A program made the position numbers and the translations under genes. 64,000 nt of DNA from Phocoena phocoena (lineage: Eukaryota; Chordata; Mammalia; Artiodactyla; Phocoenidae): the NCBI RefSeq assembly GCF_963924675.1, contig NC_089232.1:30702842-30766841 (forward strand), read 5' to 3'. The stretch's first letter is position 1; every line of letters starts with the position of its first letter. The notes below the pieces were generated by a model. It saw nothing but the letters and a program-made list of their open reading frames with translations, was not told where the DNA came from and made no database searches. Positions 48,466 to 58,235 of the stretch are shown in pieces.

Positions 48466-49932
48466 GAAGAAGAAGCAGCAAATTTCTACCCAAGAAGCCT
48501 AACAGGAGACTTTCCTGACATTTTATTGGCCAGAACTTAGTCACATGTCCAGCCCTAAGCCAATCATCAACAATGGGCAAGGAATCCTCTTGCTTCATCC
48601 CCTGGGTCAGCGCAAGCTGTCAATCACACAAAACTGGGATTCTGTTAGCAGGAAGAAAAGGAAAATGTCCATTCTATTGGCATCCAACAGTGAGTGCCAC
48701 AATATATTAAAAATCGGGAGTAAGGCTCGACAGTGTTACTGCTTTATCATTCGCTGCCATTTCCGTTACACTATTTCTTTTACATTACTGAGTTTATTTG
48801 CTTGGCTGGAATATTTTCGGTGGAGTCTTTTTATTTATTTGTTTTTCCATTGGGGTGGTACATGAATGATTTACATTTTTTATAGCTGCTTGTCTGAAAT
48901 AGCTTGGTAAGAAACAGAATTTTGTGTTACAATCATTTCCCCCCCAAAATGCATTTTCCATACATATTGCTTTGTTGGTTTTGGCATTTATGCAGCAAAC
49001 ATGAAGATGATGTGTTTCCTTCAGAGGTTACCTGATTCTTCTGCCTGTTTGGCTTCACAAAGAAGAGAGCACTTTACTTGTCCATTGTTGAATCCCTAGT
49101 GCCTGGAACATAACAGGCTTGTCATGGACATGTGTGGAATGAATGGATGAAAGAAAAAAGAGCCAGGTGTCTGTGGGAGACTCCCGAAAAAGCCCCTGCA
49201 TTTAACCTGCACGTTGAAGAGTTTCTTTCCCCTGTACGTGTAACCACATAACGCTAGCTGGGATCCAGTGCGGCTGCCCTCACCACGGCCCCCTCGGCAA
49301 TGTGCTCTCTGTGCCAGGCATCAAATGTGAGCGCCCCCGCCAAGGGGTCCCTGCCCTGTGTGCACCCCGGTACCTGGACACTCCCTGGATTCTTCAAGAG
49401 GATGGAGATTTGCCCCTCCTGCCTTTTCTGTGGCTCATTTCTGCCTACAGCCTTTGTTACAACCAACCTCAGGAGCATTGCTGGGTTCTGATGGGGGTGG
49501 CTCCCTAGAGATACCTTTCTTTTCTGTGAGGTAAATTGAGGGCTGTCAAAGCCTTCTCTCAAACTGGTCTCATCTGCGTCGTCTTATGTTATGTGGGTGG
49601 AATCCTTTTTCAGTTTTGAACAATGGCAGATTTCCCCCGTCATTATTTTCCTTTGCCTGTTGCGATGGGAGTTTGAAAGAGAGGCAGGAGACGTTCAATG
49701 TGATGGTTTAAATGTATGTCACAGAATAGAAGTCTGTCCTTGCACTTTTTATTATCTCAAAATCCCCTCCCCCTTATAGATCTGTGGGATGTATATCCCC
49801 CTCCCCTTATTGAGGACCCCTCCTGTCTTGGGACACAAGAACAGTTTCTCCTCTATCAGCAATATGCTCCCTTTTTGGCTCTCTGTTAAAAATATTTTGG
49901 ATATCCTGGCTTTGTCCTTCTCTGTCTCATAT
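48466..49932. other. No gene recognised
   Basis: Single-copy-looking DNA. 49081-49150 ('gtgcctggaacataacaggc', 'tgaatggatgaa') looks like a short ancient MIR/L2-type tail. No exon called. Confidence 0.5.
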
Positions 49933-50185
49933 ATTTAAAAAAATATTTATTTATTTATTTGGCTGCGTCCAGTCTTAGCTGCGGCACGTGGTCTTCTCTA
50001 GTTGCAGCGTGTGGGTTTCTCTCTAGTTGTGGCGCATGGCTCTAGGGTGCACCAGCTCAGTAGTTGGGGTGTGCAGGCTTAGTTGCCCCGTGGTATGTGG
50101 GATCTTAGTTGCCCGACCAGGGATAGAACCCATGTCCCCTGCATTGGAAGGTGGCTTCTTAACCACTGGACCACCAGGGAAGTCC
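49933..50185 (-). mobile_element. Older long-form CHR-related SINE
   Basis: Minus-strand copy with a TTTATT tail and a body of several 'agttgcggcRYgtgg'-type units. Target duplication ctctgtctcatat at 49920-49932 and 50186-50198. Confidence 0.9.
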
Positions 50186-50198
50186 CTCTGTCTCATAT

Positions 50199-51237
50199 CT
50201 TATCTCTCATAACCTTTTTCCTTTTCCTCTAAGTTTGGGGAGACTTTTTTGAGTTTATCAGGCAGATTGACCCATCACTAAAAAATATTTAAGTCCGTTT
50301 TGCAGCTCTCTTTCTTTGATTTTTCCTTCCTCAATTCTTTATATATTTTTTCCTGTCTCTCTTTTGCTTCTCTTGATCATCACTACTCTTTCCCATCAAT
50401 ACCATTAGTTTCACCTGTGTAAGGATAGCTAGGCATTTGATTTAGGACTTTACCCCGGCACTCCTGAGAATTTGGAGGGCAATCTTCCCAGTCTTCAGAA
50501 AGCTCTGGCTGTACGGCTGAGGGTGCAGGAGGCGGGGGGACAGCAGCAAGGACAGAATTGAATGCATAGCTCTTCTGTCTCCAAGTGTGCTTAATGGAAT
50601 GGTTTGGCATCAGCTGTGCTGAATCCTCTGGGTACCTCTCCTGCATGCTGGTCAACTAGGCAGTTCACGAGCTATATGAGAAGATAAGGATTTTAGTTGT
50701 AGCAGCCGCCTGGTAACTCTGAGTCTTAGAGACTCTGACTAATACCTTGACATCTTGGAGCCGCTTGGACCACCTGTGGAACCATCAACCTCCAGACTTC
50801 AATACTGGGCTTTAGAGCCATCCTGCAATATCCCTTGTGAAGGAAGGATTCAAGCTGAATACACAACTTGAATGTGCATTCCCAAGGTAGACCTGAGAGC
50901 TGGGAGATAGATGGAAGATGTCAGCAGAAGGTCAGACCAGTCTTCCGACAATACTGGCGTGAAAACCACCTAGGTAGCTGAGGACAAAGCAAACGCCTCT
51001 GATGGCTTCTTACCTCACCCATTATGCTGGTGATGAAAACTGTAAAAGTGGACTCCGCATAAGGTTTCCTACTTTTTCTTTTGGCTAGAGATAAGGAATA
51101 CACTAATAGCTGAGGCTTTGCAGGGGGCTGATACTCGAACAATACCTTACTTTGGATTAGATTTCTTTTCCTAAATCCCTTAACACATTAAAACCTCACT
51201 CTGCCTGAACACAGTTCTCCAGAGTCCTTTATAAAAC
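50199..51237. other. No gene recognised
   Basis: Pyrimidine-rich at its left. The 90-codon minus frame 50383-50655 has a proline-rich middle but no recognisable domain or splice context. Confidence 0.45.
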
Positions 51238-51246
51238 CTCTCTCTC

Positions 51247-51464
51247 GGGCTTCCCTGGTGGCGCAGTGGTTGAGAGTCCGCCTGCCGATGCAGGGGACAC
51301 GGGTTCATGCCGCGGTCCGGGAAGATCCCACATGCGGCAGAGCGGCTGGGCCCGTGAGCCATGGCCACTGAGCCTGTGTGTCCGGAGCCTGTGTTCCGCA
51401 ACAGGAGAGGCCACAACAGCGAGAGGCCCGCGTACCTCAAAAGACAAACAAACAAACAAACAAA
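51247..51464 (+). mobile_element. Young CHR-type SINE
   Basis: Complete sense copy with a tail of AAAC units, inserted within a CT repeat (ctctctctc at 51238-51246; CT run from about 51468). Confidence 0.92.
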
Positions 51465-51484
51465 AGCGCTCTCTCTCTCTCTCT

Positions 51485-52525
51485 CATACACAGATGACAT
51501 CTGACCTTTGACATCCTACTGAGTCAGGCACCCTTTCCTGTTTTTCCTCTGAGTCCCCCTGTCTACTGCTGCCACCGAGGAAGGTCCTGCAGCCACCAGA
51601 AGCCTTCTCTGCTCACTGCCCTCCAAGGCTTGTCTGCAGGAATTGTAATTCCTTCAATGCAGTGGCCCATGGCAGTGCTTCCTCCCTAAGAATGTCTGGG
51701 CTGTTTACTCACTCATATCTGGGTTAATTGCCCATCTAAACAGCGAGTTCTGCTGGCCTGAATCATTCAGGGAAGACTCTGATGCTAGTGGTCCCACAAT
51801 CACTTCCACAAAGGAATCAGGAAGGAGGGGGCGGCTGATTACCTTGAAGAAGGAGACTCTTTAAACATACACTCTGTAATAAGCATGGAGAAGAAAGGAA
51901 AGGGGAAACTGACGGTGGGACTTTGCTGGCCTCTGAGCAGAAGATAGAGTAGTTCTCCTGTTTGCACGGGGAGAAAAGGCTGTGCTTGGCTTTACAGAAG
52001 GTATTATCCTTGAGCTCAAGGCCAGCTGAATCAAGCATGTGCAGCAGTAGCCCAGGCATATTCTTAGGAGGAAGGCCACACGCTGGTCAGTCTCCACACA
52101 CACAGAAACAGGACTTTCAGTGGCCACACGAGACAGCTACTGTGCCTGTAGGTAAAGGAACGCAGCGGCGTTCTCTATGCAGCATCCGGGGGCTACAGCT
52201 GGAATTTCACTCAGCTTGGGGTGCCATTATTCCATACCGCTAAAATACAAAAACATCACAGCTTCCTCTAGGAAAAATGATTTCTTCCCTCTAAATCGCA
52301 TTCTGTCATTTTTTTCCCTCATTCTTCTTATACCACAGGCTGAGAAACAAATTCATAGCTCCTGACTTACCTGTGAAACTATCCCCTGTAGGAAGGTGTA
52401 CACATGCACAAGCAAAGAACTGATATGGAAATGATTAAAAAAAAAAAAAAAGACACTGGTAGGAAATTGAGAGTGGGAAAGTTATGTCCACTGAGAGAGT
52501 TTTTCTTTAAGCAATGTTATATTTG
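51485..52525. other. No gene recognised
   Basis: Single-copy-looking DNA ending in an A run near 52437-52451. No exon supported. Confidence 0.45.
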
Positions 52526-52850
52526 TTGATATTAAATAATGTGCTAGGCATACAAATAAATTCTTCCATTTAGTCCTCACGTCAACCCAGTGAGTTCAGT
52601 ATTATCCTTATTAAAACCATGGGAACTGAGGCAGCATGGTATAGAAGCCAATACAGAGGCTTTGGAACCGGCTCATTTTGCTTTCAAAATCGGGCTCTGC
52701 CAATTGCAGGCTTTGTTTCTCTGGGTAAGTTACTAAATTCTCTAGGTCTTGATTGTTTTCATATAAAAGGAGGATGGAATCTACCTCATGGGGTTGTTGT
52801 GAGGATTAAATCAGATGTACAAGATGCCAGAGTGTTAACATTTTAGGATA
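52526..52850 (+). mobile_element. MIR SINE(s)
   Basis: 52628-52840 is a long sense MIR: 'gcagcatggtatagaagcc', 'aatcgggctctgccaattgc', 'gggtaagttactaaattctc', 'ggggttgttgtgaggattaa'. The preceding 100 bases look like an MIR/L2 piece in the opposite sense. Confidence 0.78.
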
Positions 52851-54279
52851 TTGGGTTTCCTCCTAGTTCTATAAATGTCCAAAAATTATTTTTCAGTTTA
52901 CAAAAAAATGTTGTAGATGTTTAGAAAAAAACTTCAACGCCTGATTGTCTCTTTGACTTGAATGATTTGGATGGTTGATAAAACTACAGATGTGGACTGG
53001 CTATTGACAATTTGAGGGAAGAATTAATGATTTCCAAGCATCAGAATGTCCTTTGATGTGAGTACTCTTTAGCCTGCAAGATATCAAATTATATTCTGAT
53101 TACAAAGATTTTACAACGCTGAAGGGGACAAGCTCGTTGTCTTGATTCTGCTGCTACTTCCCTCCACCCAAGACTTTGTGTGCAGGCAGAGGGCAGAGGA
53201 GGGGAAACTGCTGAACCTGACTCTTGCCAGTTTGGACAGTCAGCCCTCAGCCACAGTGAACTTGATGTGTGTGTCCCAGCAGGAAACAAGCTGACAGGTC
53301 AATTCTCCACTCCTAGTTGGGGGTCCTGGAGAATAGGAGAAGGGTGTGCAGAACTCCTGATTTCTTTCCTCCTATAGACAAGGCAGGCTAGTCTAGGAAG
53401 GAGACAGAAGAGCCACTGGAACAGGTCAAGACCAGTCTGAAGGATGAAGACACAGATGCTGAAGGGAGTCAGGGACCACTCACTAAAGAGAGTGTGTGTG
53501 TGCTCTGTACATGCATACGTGTGGACTTAGGAAAAGATGTACACAAGGACTTATCATGAAACCCTCACCACCAACCATTAACGGTTGAAAGAGCAGCAAA
53601 ATATCCTCTGACAAATGTATTGCAAAGAATGGTTTCTCAGAGTAAATTTACACTGTTTTCAAAATCCCTTTCTACACGGTGTTTCCTGCTCAAATGTTGA
53701 GGCCAATGGCCTGGTGCTTCCTTTTTGAAACTCAGCTCCTATGAAATAAACAAACATCAACTCTGAGAGTCTGAGCATTGCGCCAAGGAAACAGAAAGAG
53801 ATTTTGCTCCCTGTCCCTTCAAGGAGAGTGGGTCTACCCTGAGCAGGTAGGCTAGAGAGACCAGGAGAAGACTTAATCCTTGAGCTCGGGGCATCTGGAG
53901 AATACACCAGTCACAGCCTCTCAAGGGCACACTGTCCCCTATGGATGGTCCCTAGGGAACCTATAATTCTTCCATTCTCTGCCCAGAATGTCTTCCCTCT
54001 GTCCCCTCTACTTCCCCAAATTCCAGCACCAGGGGCCAGCTCAAGGCTACAAATCCTTGAAAGAACCACTCAGGTAGCTCCTGCCCATACACATCCTCTC
54101 TCAGGGACATATGGCTGCATGCTACCTTGTTCTCGGCCTCAACGGCCTGTGGCGGGATGGGGTGGAGTGGTCTGGGGGTACTGGTGGTGATAGATAACCA
54201 GGTGCCCCACAGCAAAGACCCATCTTCGTTGTCAGCATCAGACCAGATGCACGAAAGCACGCTGATCTTAACAACGTGC
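52851..54279. other. Upstream flank of the CpG island
   Basis: Single-copy-looking DNA of ordinary composition. No exon or named repeat seen. Confidence 0.45.
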
Positions 54280-54875
54280 CGCCTGAGAACGTGGGGTGGC
54301 TGTGCTCCCGCGGCAGGCGTCCCGAAAATCCAGCGTTCTCTCGGATGGGGGTGCAGGTGGGAAATCTGGTTGAACAAATTCTTCGCTCGATTCTGGGGAG
54401 CACTTTCCTTGGGCCAAGTCTTGACAGGGGCAGGTGAAGCTCGCAGGTCCCGTTCCGGGTCGAGTCTCAGCGCCTTGCCCGGGAGAGCCCCCGGCAGCTG
54501 CCGTTGGCGCAAGTGACAGACGCCAGGGCCGCTCCGCTCCCCTGCCTGGAACCTAGAAGCGGCCACTGCGCCCGGCCGCTCGGGCTCCGCACTGAGCTGT
54601 TAGTCTGAGGGTGGTGTCTGAAATCAGGCGCTTCCTGCCTTTCCCTCGGCCTGGGTGCCCGGCCCGCGCCGCGGACTTCGGAGATTCCCGGGTAGCGCCG
54701 CGCCGCGCCGCCCCCGCCCCGCCCCGCCCGGCCCGGCACTGCACTGTGCGCGCAGTCTCCCCGCCCCTGCTCCAACCCCACCCCCGCTCCACCCCCACCC
54801 CCCCTGCCCCTAGAGGGGCCCCCCAACCGGGCCGCGAAGGTGGTCCTCCAGGCCCAGTAGCCGAGTGGCGGAGGT

Positions 54876-54888
54876 GACGGTAACCGTC
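54876..54888. promoter_or_regulatory. 13-bp perfect-arm palindrome in the promoter
   Basis: GACGGT-A-ACCGTC has fully complementary 6-bp arms around one central base and contains AACCG/CGGT cores of the MYB type. It sits about 200 bases before the ATG. Binding is inference only. Confidence 0.45.
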
Positions 54889-55084
54889 TTCCCGTTTCCG
54901 CCCGGCCGCCGGCGCGGCGGGGCGAGTGCCAGCAGAGGCGCGCGGTCCTCCCTCCGCCCGCCCGCGCCGGGGGCTGGCCCTGCCTAGCCGGCGCCTTTTT
55001 CCCCCGCACCGCGGCGCCGCTTCGCCACTTGGGCACCTCAGGTAGGGCAGGAGGCTGGAGTGCCTGCCGCCCGCTGCCCGTAAA

Positions 55085-55124
55085 ATGGTTACCTCGGCTG
55101 GACAGCTCGCCCTCTTCGTGCTGG
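55085..55124 (+). CDS. Candidate first coding exon of an unnamed small protein gene
   Basis: The ATG at 55085 lies in the CpG island with A at -3 and G at +4, a strong Kozak context. Forty coding bases give MVTSAGQLALFVL plus the first base of a glycine codon, and end at CTGG|GTACGT, a good donor at 55125 (phase 1). The peptide is a short hydrophobic stretch (LALFVLG) behind a polar start. That could be the beginning of a signal peptide or a membrane segment, but it is too short alone. The open frame continues to 55387 without splicing, but its composition there is simply GC-rich. I do not recognise the protein. Splicing to 56821 keeps the frame. Other downstream exons beyond the window are equally possible. 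Confidence 0.55.
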
Positions 55125-56820
55125 GTACGTACGCTGCCTACTGCGCGCCCGGTGGCACCTGCCCTCCGCGACACCCCGCTTTCCCCTGTCCCCTCCACTT
55201 CTCTCTCCCGGGGGTGTTCTGCGCCCGCCTGGGAGAGGAGAGGGCGGCGAATTCTTTTCGAGGCTTGAAGGCTGGGAGGCAAGGGGAGCCACTCGGGCTT
55301 ACTAGGAATTGGGGGAGCCTACTCCAAAGAGGGGGACCGTCGAGCGCTCAGGCTTTCCCCGGTAAGTGGCCGCCGGGCGGTGCGTGAGAACACCCGCAGG
55401 GGAAGGGGGAGCGGTGGGTGAACGGGCTTGAGCTTTAATCCGCCTTCTCTGTGTGCTCGTACACTTGCCCACACCTACCTGCTTACCTGGCTGCCTCCAA
55501 GCCAGTCTTCACCGGCGTCGGAAGCGCGTACACTCGCAGAGGGTGGCCAGCGTCCGACCCTCCGGCCGGACCTTGGCTGCTTCCCTTTCGTACCCGCCGC
55601 CTACCCGTGAGCCCCAGCGACCGGCAGATGTTCACCATCAGCAGCGGCGCCTCAGTCTTCTAACTTTGAGAGTTCTCGAGCTTTGGGGGTGGATTTTTGT
55701 GCGGATTAATTGTTGTTTTAATTAACTTCCCTTGGAGAAGTGGTTTAAGTGTCAACCGAGGGCAGGAGTGAAACCCTAGACGAAGCGCTGCTGATTTCCT
55801 TTGAGTTTATTCTTGGAAGAGAACGAGGGATGGGGGAAGGGAGGGGAAGTTAAACCCGGCAAACCCGAGTCGGGTCTGGGAAGCCGGTGAGATTTTCGAC
55901 GGTGAAGGTCACTGCCCTGCCGGCTCTTGCCCCTCGCGGCGCCGGGTCTCGTGTTGAGATAGCAGATTGACAGCCCAGGTGTCCTGGTTACTGCCGTAGC
56001 TTCCGTGAAATGAATTGTTCAGTCCCTGTCTCCTGCGTTTAACCCTGTAAAGCAAGTTGCTTCCTACAAGATCATTTATTAGAGCGTGAGAAAAGCTATA
56101 GAACCCCTGCCTGCAAAATGCCCAGAGCCGCAGCCCCACCCAGTTCCGTGTACAGTTTCAGGGGGTTCACGGACCCGCCCGTAATCCTGCCCATGAAAGG
56201 CTGATTAAGAACCGCAGCAGAAGTGGAGGCATCATATAAGGGAAATACAGAGCAGCCGTGGAACGGGATTCCACAGCTGCCCCGAGGTGTACCCTCACCT
56301 GAAACTCCCCAACAGGTGGCATGACTCTGAGTGGCTTTTTTTTTCTTTTCCCAAGACCATTTTATATTTTTGTATTGATGGTTCTAATTTTAGATTTTTT
56401 TGTTAAAGCAGTAAAACATTACCAATACAGTAGAAGCCTCCTGTATTTGGGTCCCTATGTAATGTTTTTTGCAAATGCTAATAGTAATAATATTAATAGC
56501 TAACACTCTTTGAGCACTTACTCTGTACCAGGTACTGTTCTAAGTGCTGTGCATGTATTAACTCATTTAATTTTCACACCAACCTGATGAAGAAAGTATT
56601 ATCGTCCCCATTTTATGGAGGAGGAAAGTGAAGCACATGGTCCCACAGTTAGTAGGTAGTTGGGCCAGAATTACGAGAGTGTGGAAGGAATGTGGATATT
56701 AAAAGTCACCTAACTGTGGTCACTGTAGTTCCATCTCCCAGGTTTGGGACTTTTCCTCGAGTCGAGATGGGTGGAATACCGTGGAGATTGTTTTAATTGG
56801 GTTTTCTTTTGGACTCTCAG
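55125..56820 (+). other. Putative intron 1 of the candidate gene
   Basis: The first 500 bases are still CpG-rich, as is usual for first introns. An antisense MIR lies at about 56500-56690 ('tgagcacttactctgtacca' and 'ccccattttatggaggagg'). Nothing else is identifiable. Confidence 0.4.
56500..56690 (-). mobile_element. MIR SINE
   Basis: Antisense MIR order from 'ctctttgagcacttactctg' through 'tgttctaagtgctgtgcatg' to 'ggccagaattacgagag'. Lies in the putative first intron. Confidence 0.75.
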
Positions 56821-56876
56821 GATCTCAAGGCGGTCTTAGGTTATTCAGTGAAAATCAGAGGCAAGAAACAATGAAG
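56821..56876 (+). CDS. Candidate second coding exon of the small gene
   Basis: Preceded by a pyrimidine-rich tract and CTCTCAG (acceptor ending at 56820) and followed by GTAAGC at 56877, both close to consensus. The 56 bases complete the split glycine codon and encode SQGGLRLFSENQRQETMK, ending in phase 0 with no stop. The intron from the first exon would be 1696 bp. The segment lies outside the adjacent antisense MIR (about 56500-56690) and looks single-copy. The chance of frame compatibility is one in three per junction, so the evidence is suggestive rather than decisive. The residues are polar and charged, with no domain I know. Confidence 0.45.
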
Positions 56877-57033
56877 GTAAGCAAATTTGAGGAAGCTTTG
56901 TAAAGTTGCCCCTGCCTCCCCCCCACCCCACCCCCGCCATCATACTATACTTGCCAGTGAAGACTGCATTCATTCATCATGGAATTTTTCTCTTTTGCCT
57001 GAGTTCAACTTGATCTTTGTTTCCTCCCTTAAG

Positions 57034-57102
57034 AAAAAGATGTATAAATTTGCAAAGGTTGATCAATATGTGAAAGCTGGCTCATACAGGTCCAAACTAT
57101 GA
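57034..57102 (+). CDS. Candidate terminal coding exon of the small gene
   Basis: A strong acceptor (ttgatctttgtttcctccct then TTAAG, ending at 57033) opens a phase-0 exon encoding KKMYKFAKVDQYVKAG and six more residues ending in SKL, then TGA at 57100-57102. Intron 2 would be 157 bp. Joined to the two upstream exons this gives a complete 54-residue protein: hydrophobic start, basic tail, no cysteine. That layout resembles small membrane or mitochondrial microproteins, but that is only an analogy, and C-terminal SKL is formally the peroxisomal PTS1 tripeptide. An internal CAG|GTCC at 57089 could act as a weak donor to further exons. The first canonical AATAAA downstream is at 58155, inside an MIR, so the 3' end is unsettled. 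Confidence 0.4.
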   Translation, partial: KKMYKFAKVDQYVKAGSYRSKL

Positions 57103-57690
57103 GCAGTTGAAAAAAGTAGAGGAAAAGACGGCAGGAGGAACTTACACCAGTGAGGATTCCTTTTTATTTATATTGCTTTAAAAAAAAAAAAAAGCCATTG
57201 AACTTGGCCCAAAAAAGCCAATGTCGTTCTGTACATTGACCACCGCTTCTGCCTCCCACCTCCCTTTCTGCTAGATTACTAAAAACCCATCAGTGTCATG
57301 TGCATCTTTATTCTGCCCATTTCCTCCAGAGCTGCTTTCCTCGCTAATTTTTCTTAAATTGGTTAAAGGCAGCTCCAGGCAAATCAGCCAGTGTTCCATC
57401 AGTAATCAAGATCTAGAAAACCGGGATCTTTCCCCTCCTTCCCCACCTCCATGGGAACAGTCTGAGAAGGAACTGTTAGGAGTCTCAGCTGATTCTTCTG
57501 ATTACTTGATTGATGTTTTGGCCAAGAGAATGTGGAGACTGTTGCTTAAATGGCAACATTGGGAACATAATCTAGGTTCCTGTGGTGGCTGCGCTCCCAT
57601 GTCAGGTTTCCGTCCTTGGCGGAGCAAACCTCACAGGGTCTTGGCTTCTCCAGTCCCAGGTCCTCCCTGTGTCAAGGGAGCAAGATGTGT
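57103..57690. other. Possible 3' untranslated region or intron
   Basis: If the terminal exon is right, this is its 3' untranslated region, with an A run at 57179-57194 and no AATAAA. Plus frame 57293-57742 (149 codons) runs into an MIR and is not convincing. Confidence 0.35.
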
Positions 57691-57835
57691 AATCTTGGGC
57701 AAGTTACTTAGCTTCCTTGTGCCTTGTTTTCCTCATGTGTAAAATGGTGATATTAATAGGATCATTGAATATAGTTAATGAACCTAGAATGGTGCCTAGC
57801 ACATAGTAAGAGTTTAATCAATCATCGTCATTGTC
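57691..57835 (+). mobile_element. MIR SINE
   Basis: Sense MIR: 'gggcaagttacttagcttcc', 'cctcatgtgtaaaatggtga', 'atggtgcctagcacatagta'. Confidence 0.8.
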
Positions 57836-58084
57836 ACTTCGAACCTCATAGAATTCCAGGTATCATTGCAGGTTATGTCCATTCTGTAACTGAGAGTTTG
57901 TCTTACTTATCTCATTTTCCATCTCCCCACCCTTCCTAAGACAGGAAATACCACCAAAACTAAAAACCTACTCAGAGATTTTAGCGAATCGTTTGGCAGA
58001 TGACAACTTCAAGAAAGTTTGGGAGTTCTTTTGGACCTTGTGAATTCTTTAATTTTTGATGCAGAAAATTTGTATTTCCTCCTT

Positions 58085-58235
58085 ACTGTTCAGTGGTCAG
58101 TTGTTTATTGAAGTCAGCACTAAGTTCCAGTTTTCTTATCTATAAAGTGAGAATAATAAAACTACCCACTTCACAGGTTGTTATGAGAATAAAATGAGAT
58201 GGTAAATATGGAAGCTATTTATAAACTTTAAAAAT
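58085..58235 (+). mobile_element. MIR SINE fragment
   Basis: 'cagttttcttatctataaagtgagaataat' and 'cacaggttgttatgagaata' match the 3' half of MIR. Contains AATAAA at 58155-58160. Confidence 0.7.

Larger units (their letters stand above)
54280..55660 (+). promoter_or_regulatory. CpG island promoter of the candidate small gene
   Basis: CpG dinucleotides are scarce in the rest of the window outside SINEs but dense here, and GC content is highest at about 54620-55080. A GC-box run (ccccgccccgccccgcccg, about 54713-54731) would suit Sp1/KLF factors. A 13-base palindrome GACGGTAACCGTC lies at 54876-54888 and an E2F-like GTTTCCGCCC follows it. I see no TATA box, so dispersed initiation somewhere around 54850-55040 is the likely mode. 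Orientation is inferred from the coding exon at 55085. CpG islands of this kind are normally constitutive, housekeeping-type or developmental promoters. Confidence 0.85.

Noticed and set aside
54857..54925. tRNA-Ser/Leu-like phrase 'gtagccgagtggcggagg' in the promoter
   Set aside because: No B box, anticodon arm or acceptor pairing follows; chance similarity.
54467..55282. 271-codon minus-strand open frame across the CpG island
   Set aside because: Arginine-, glycine- and alanine-rich text is the usual product of a GC-rich region with few stop codons. It has no recognisable domain, and the plus strand carries the credible exon.
57293..57742. 149-codon plus-strand frame downstream of the candidate gene
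   Set aside because: It extends into an MIR, has no known domain and no supporting splice sites.
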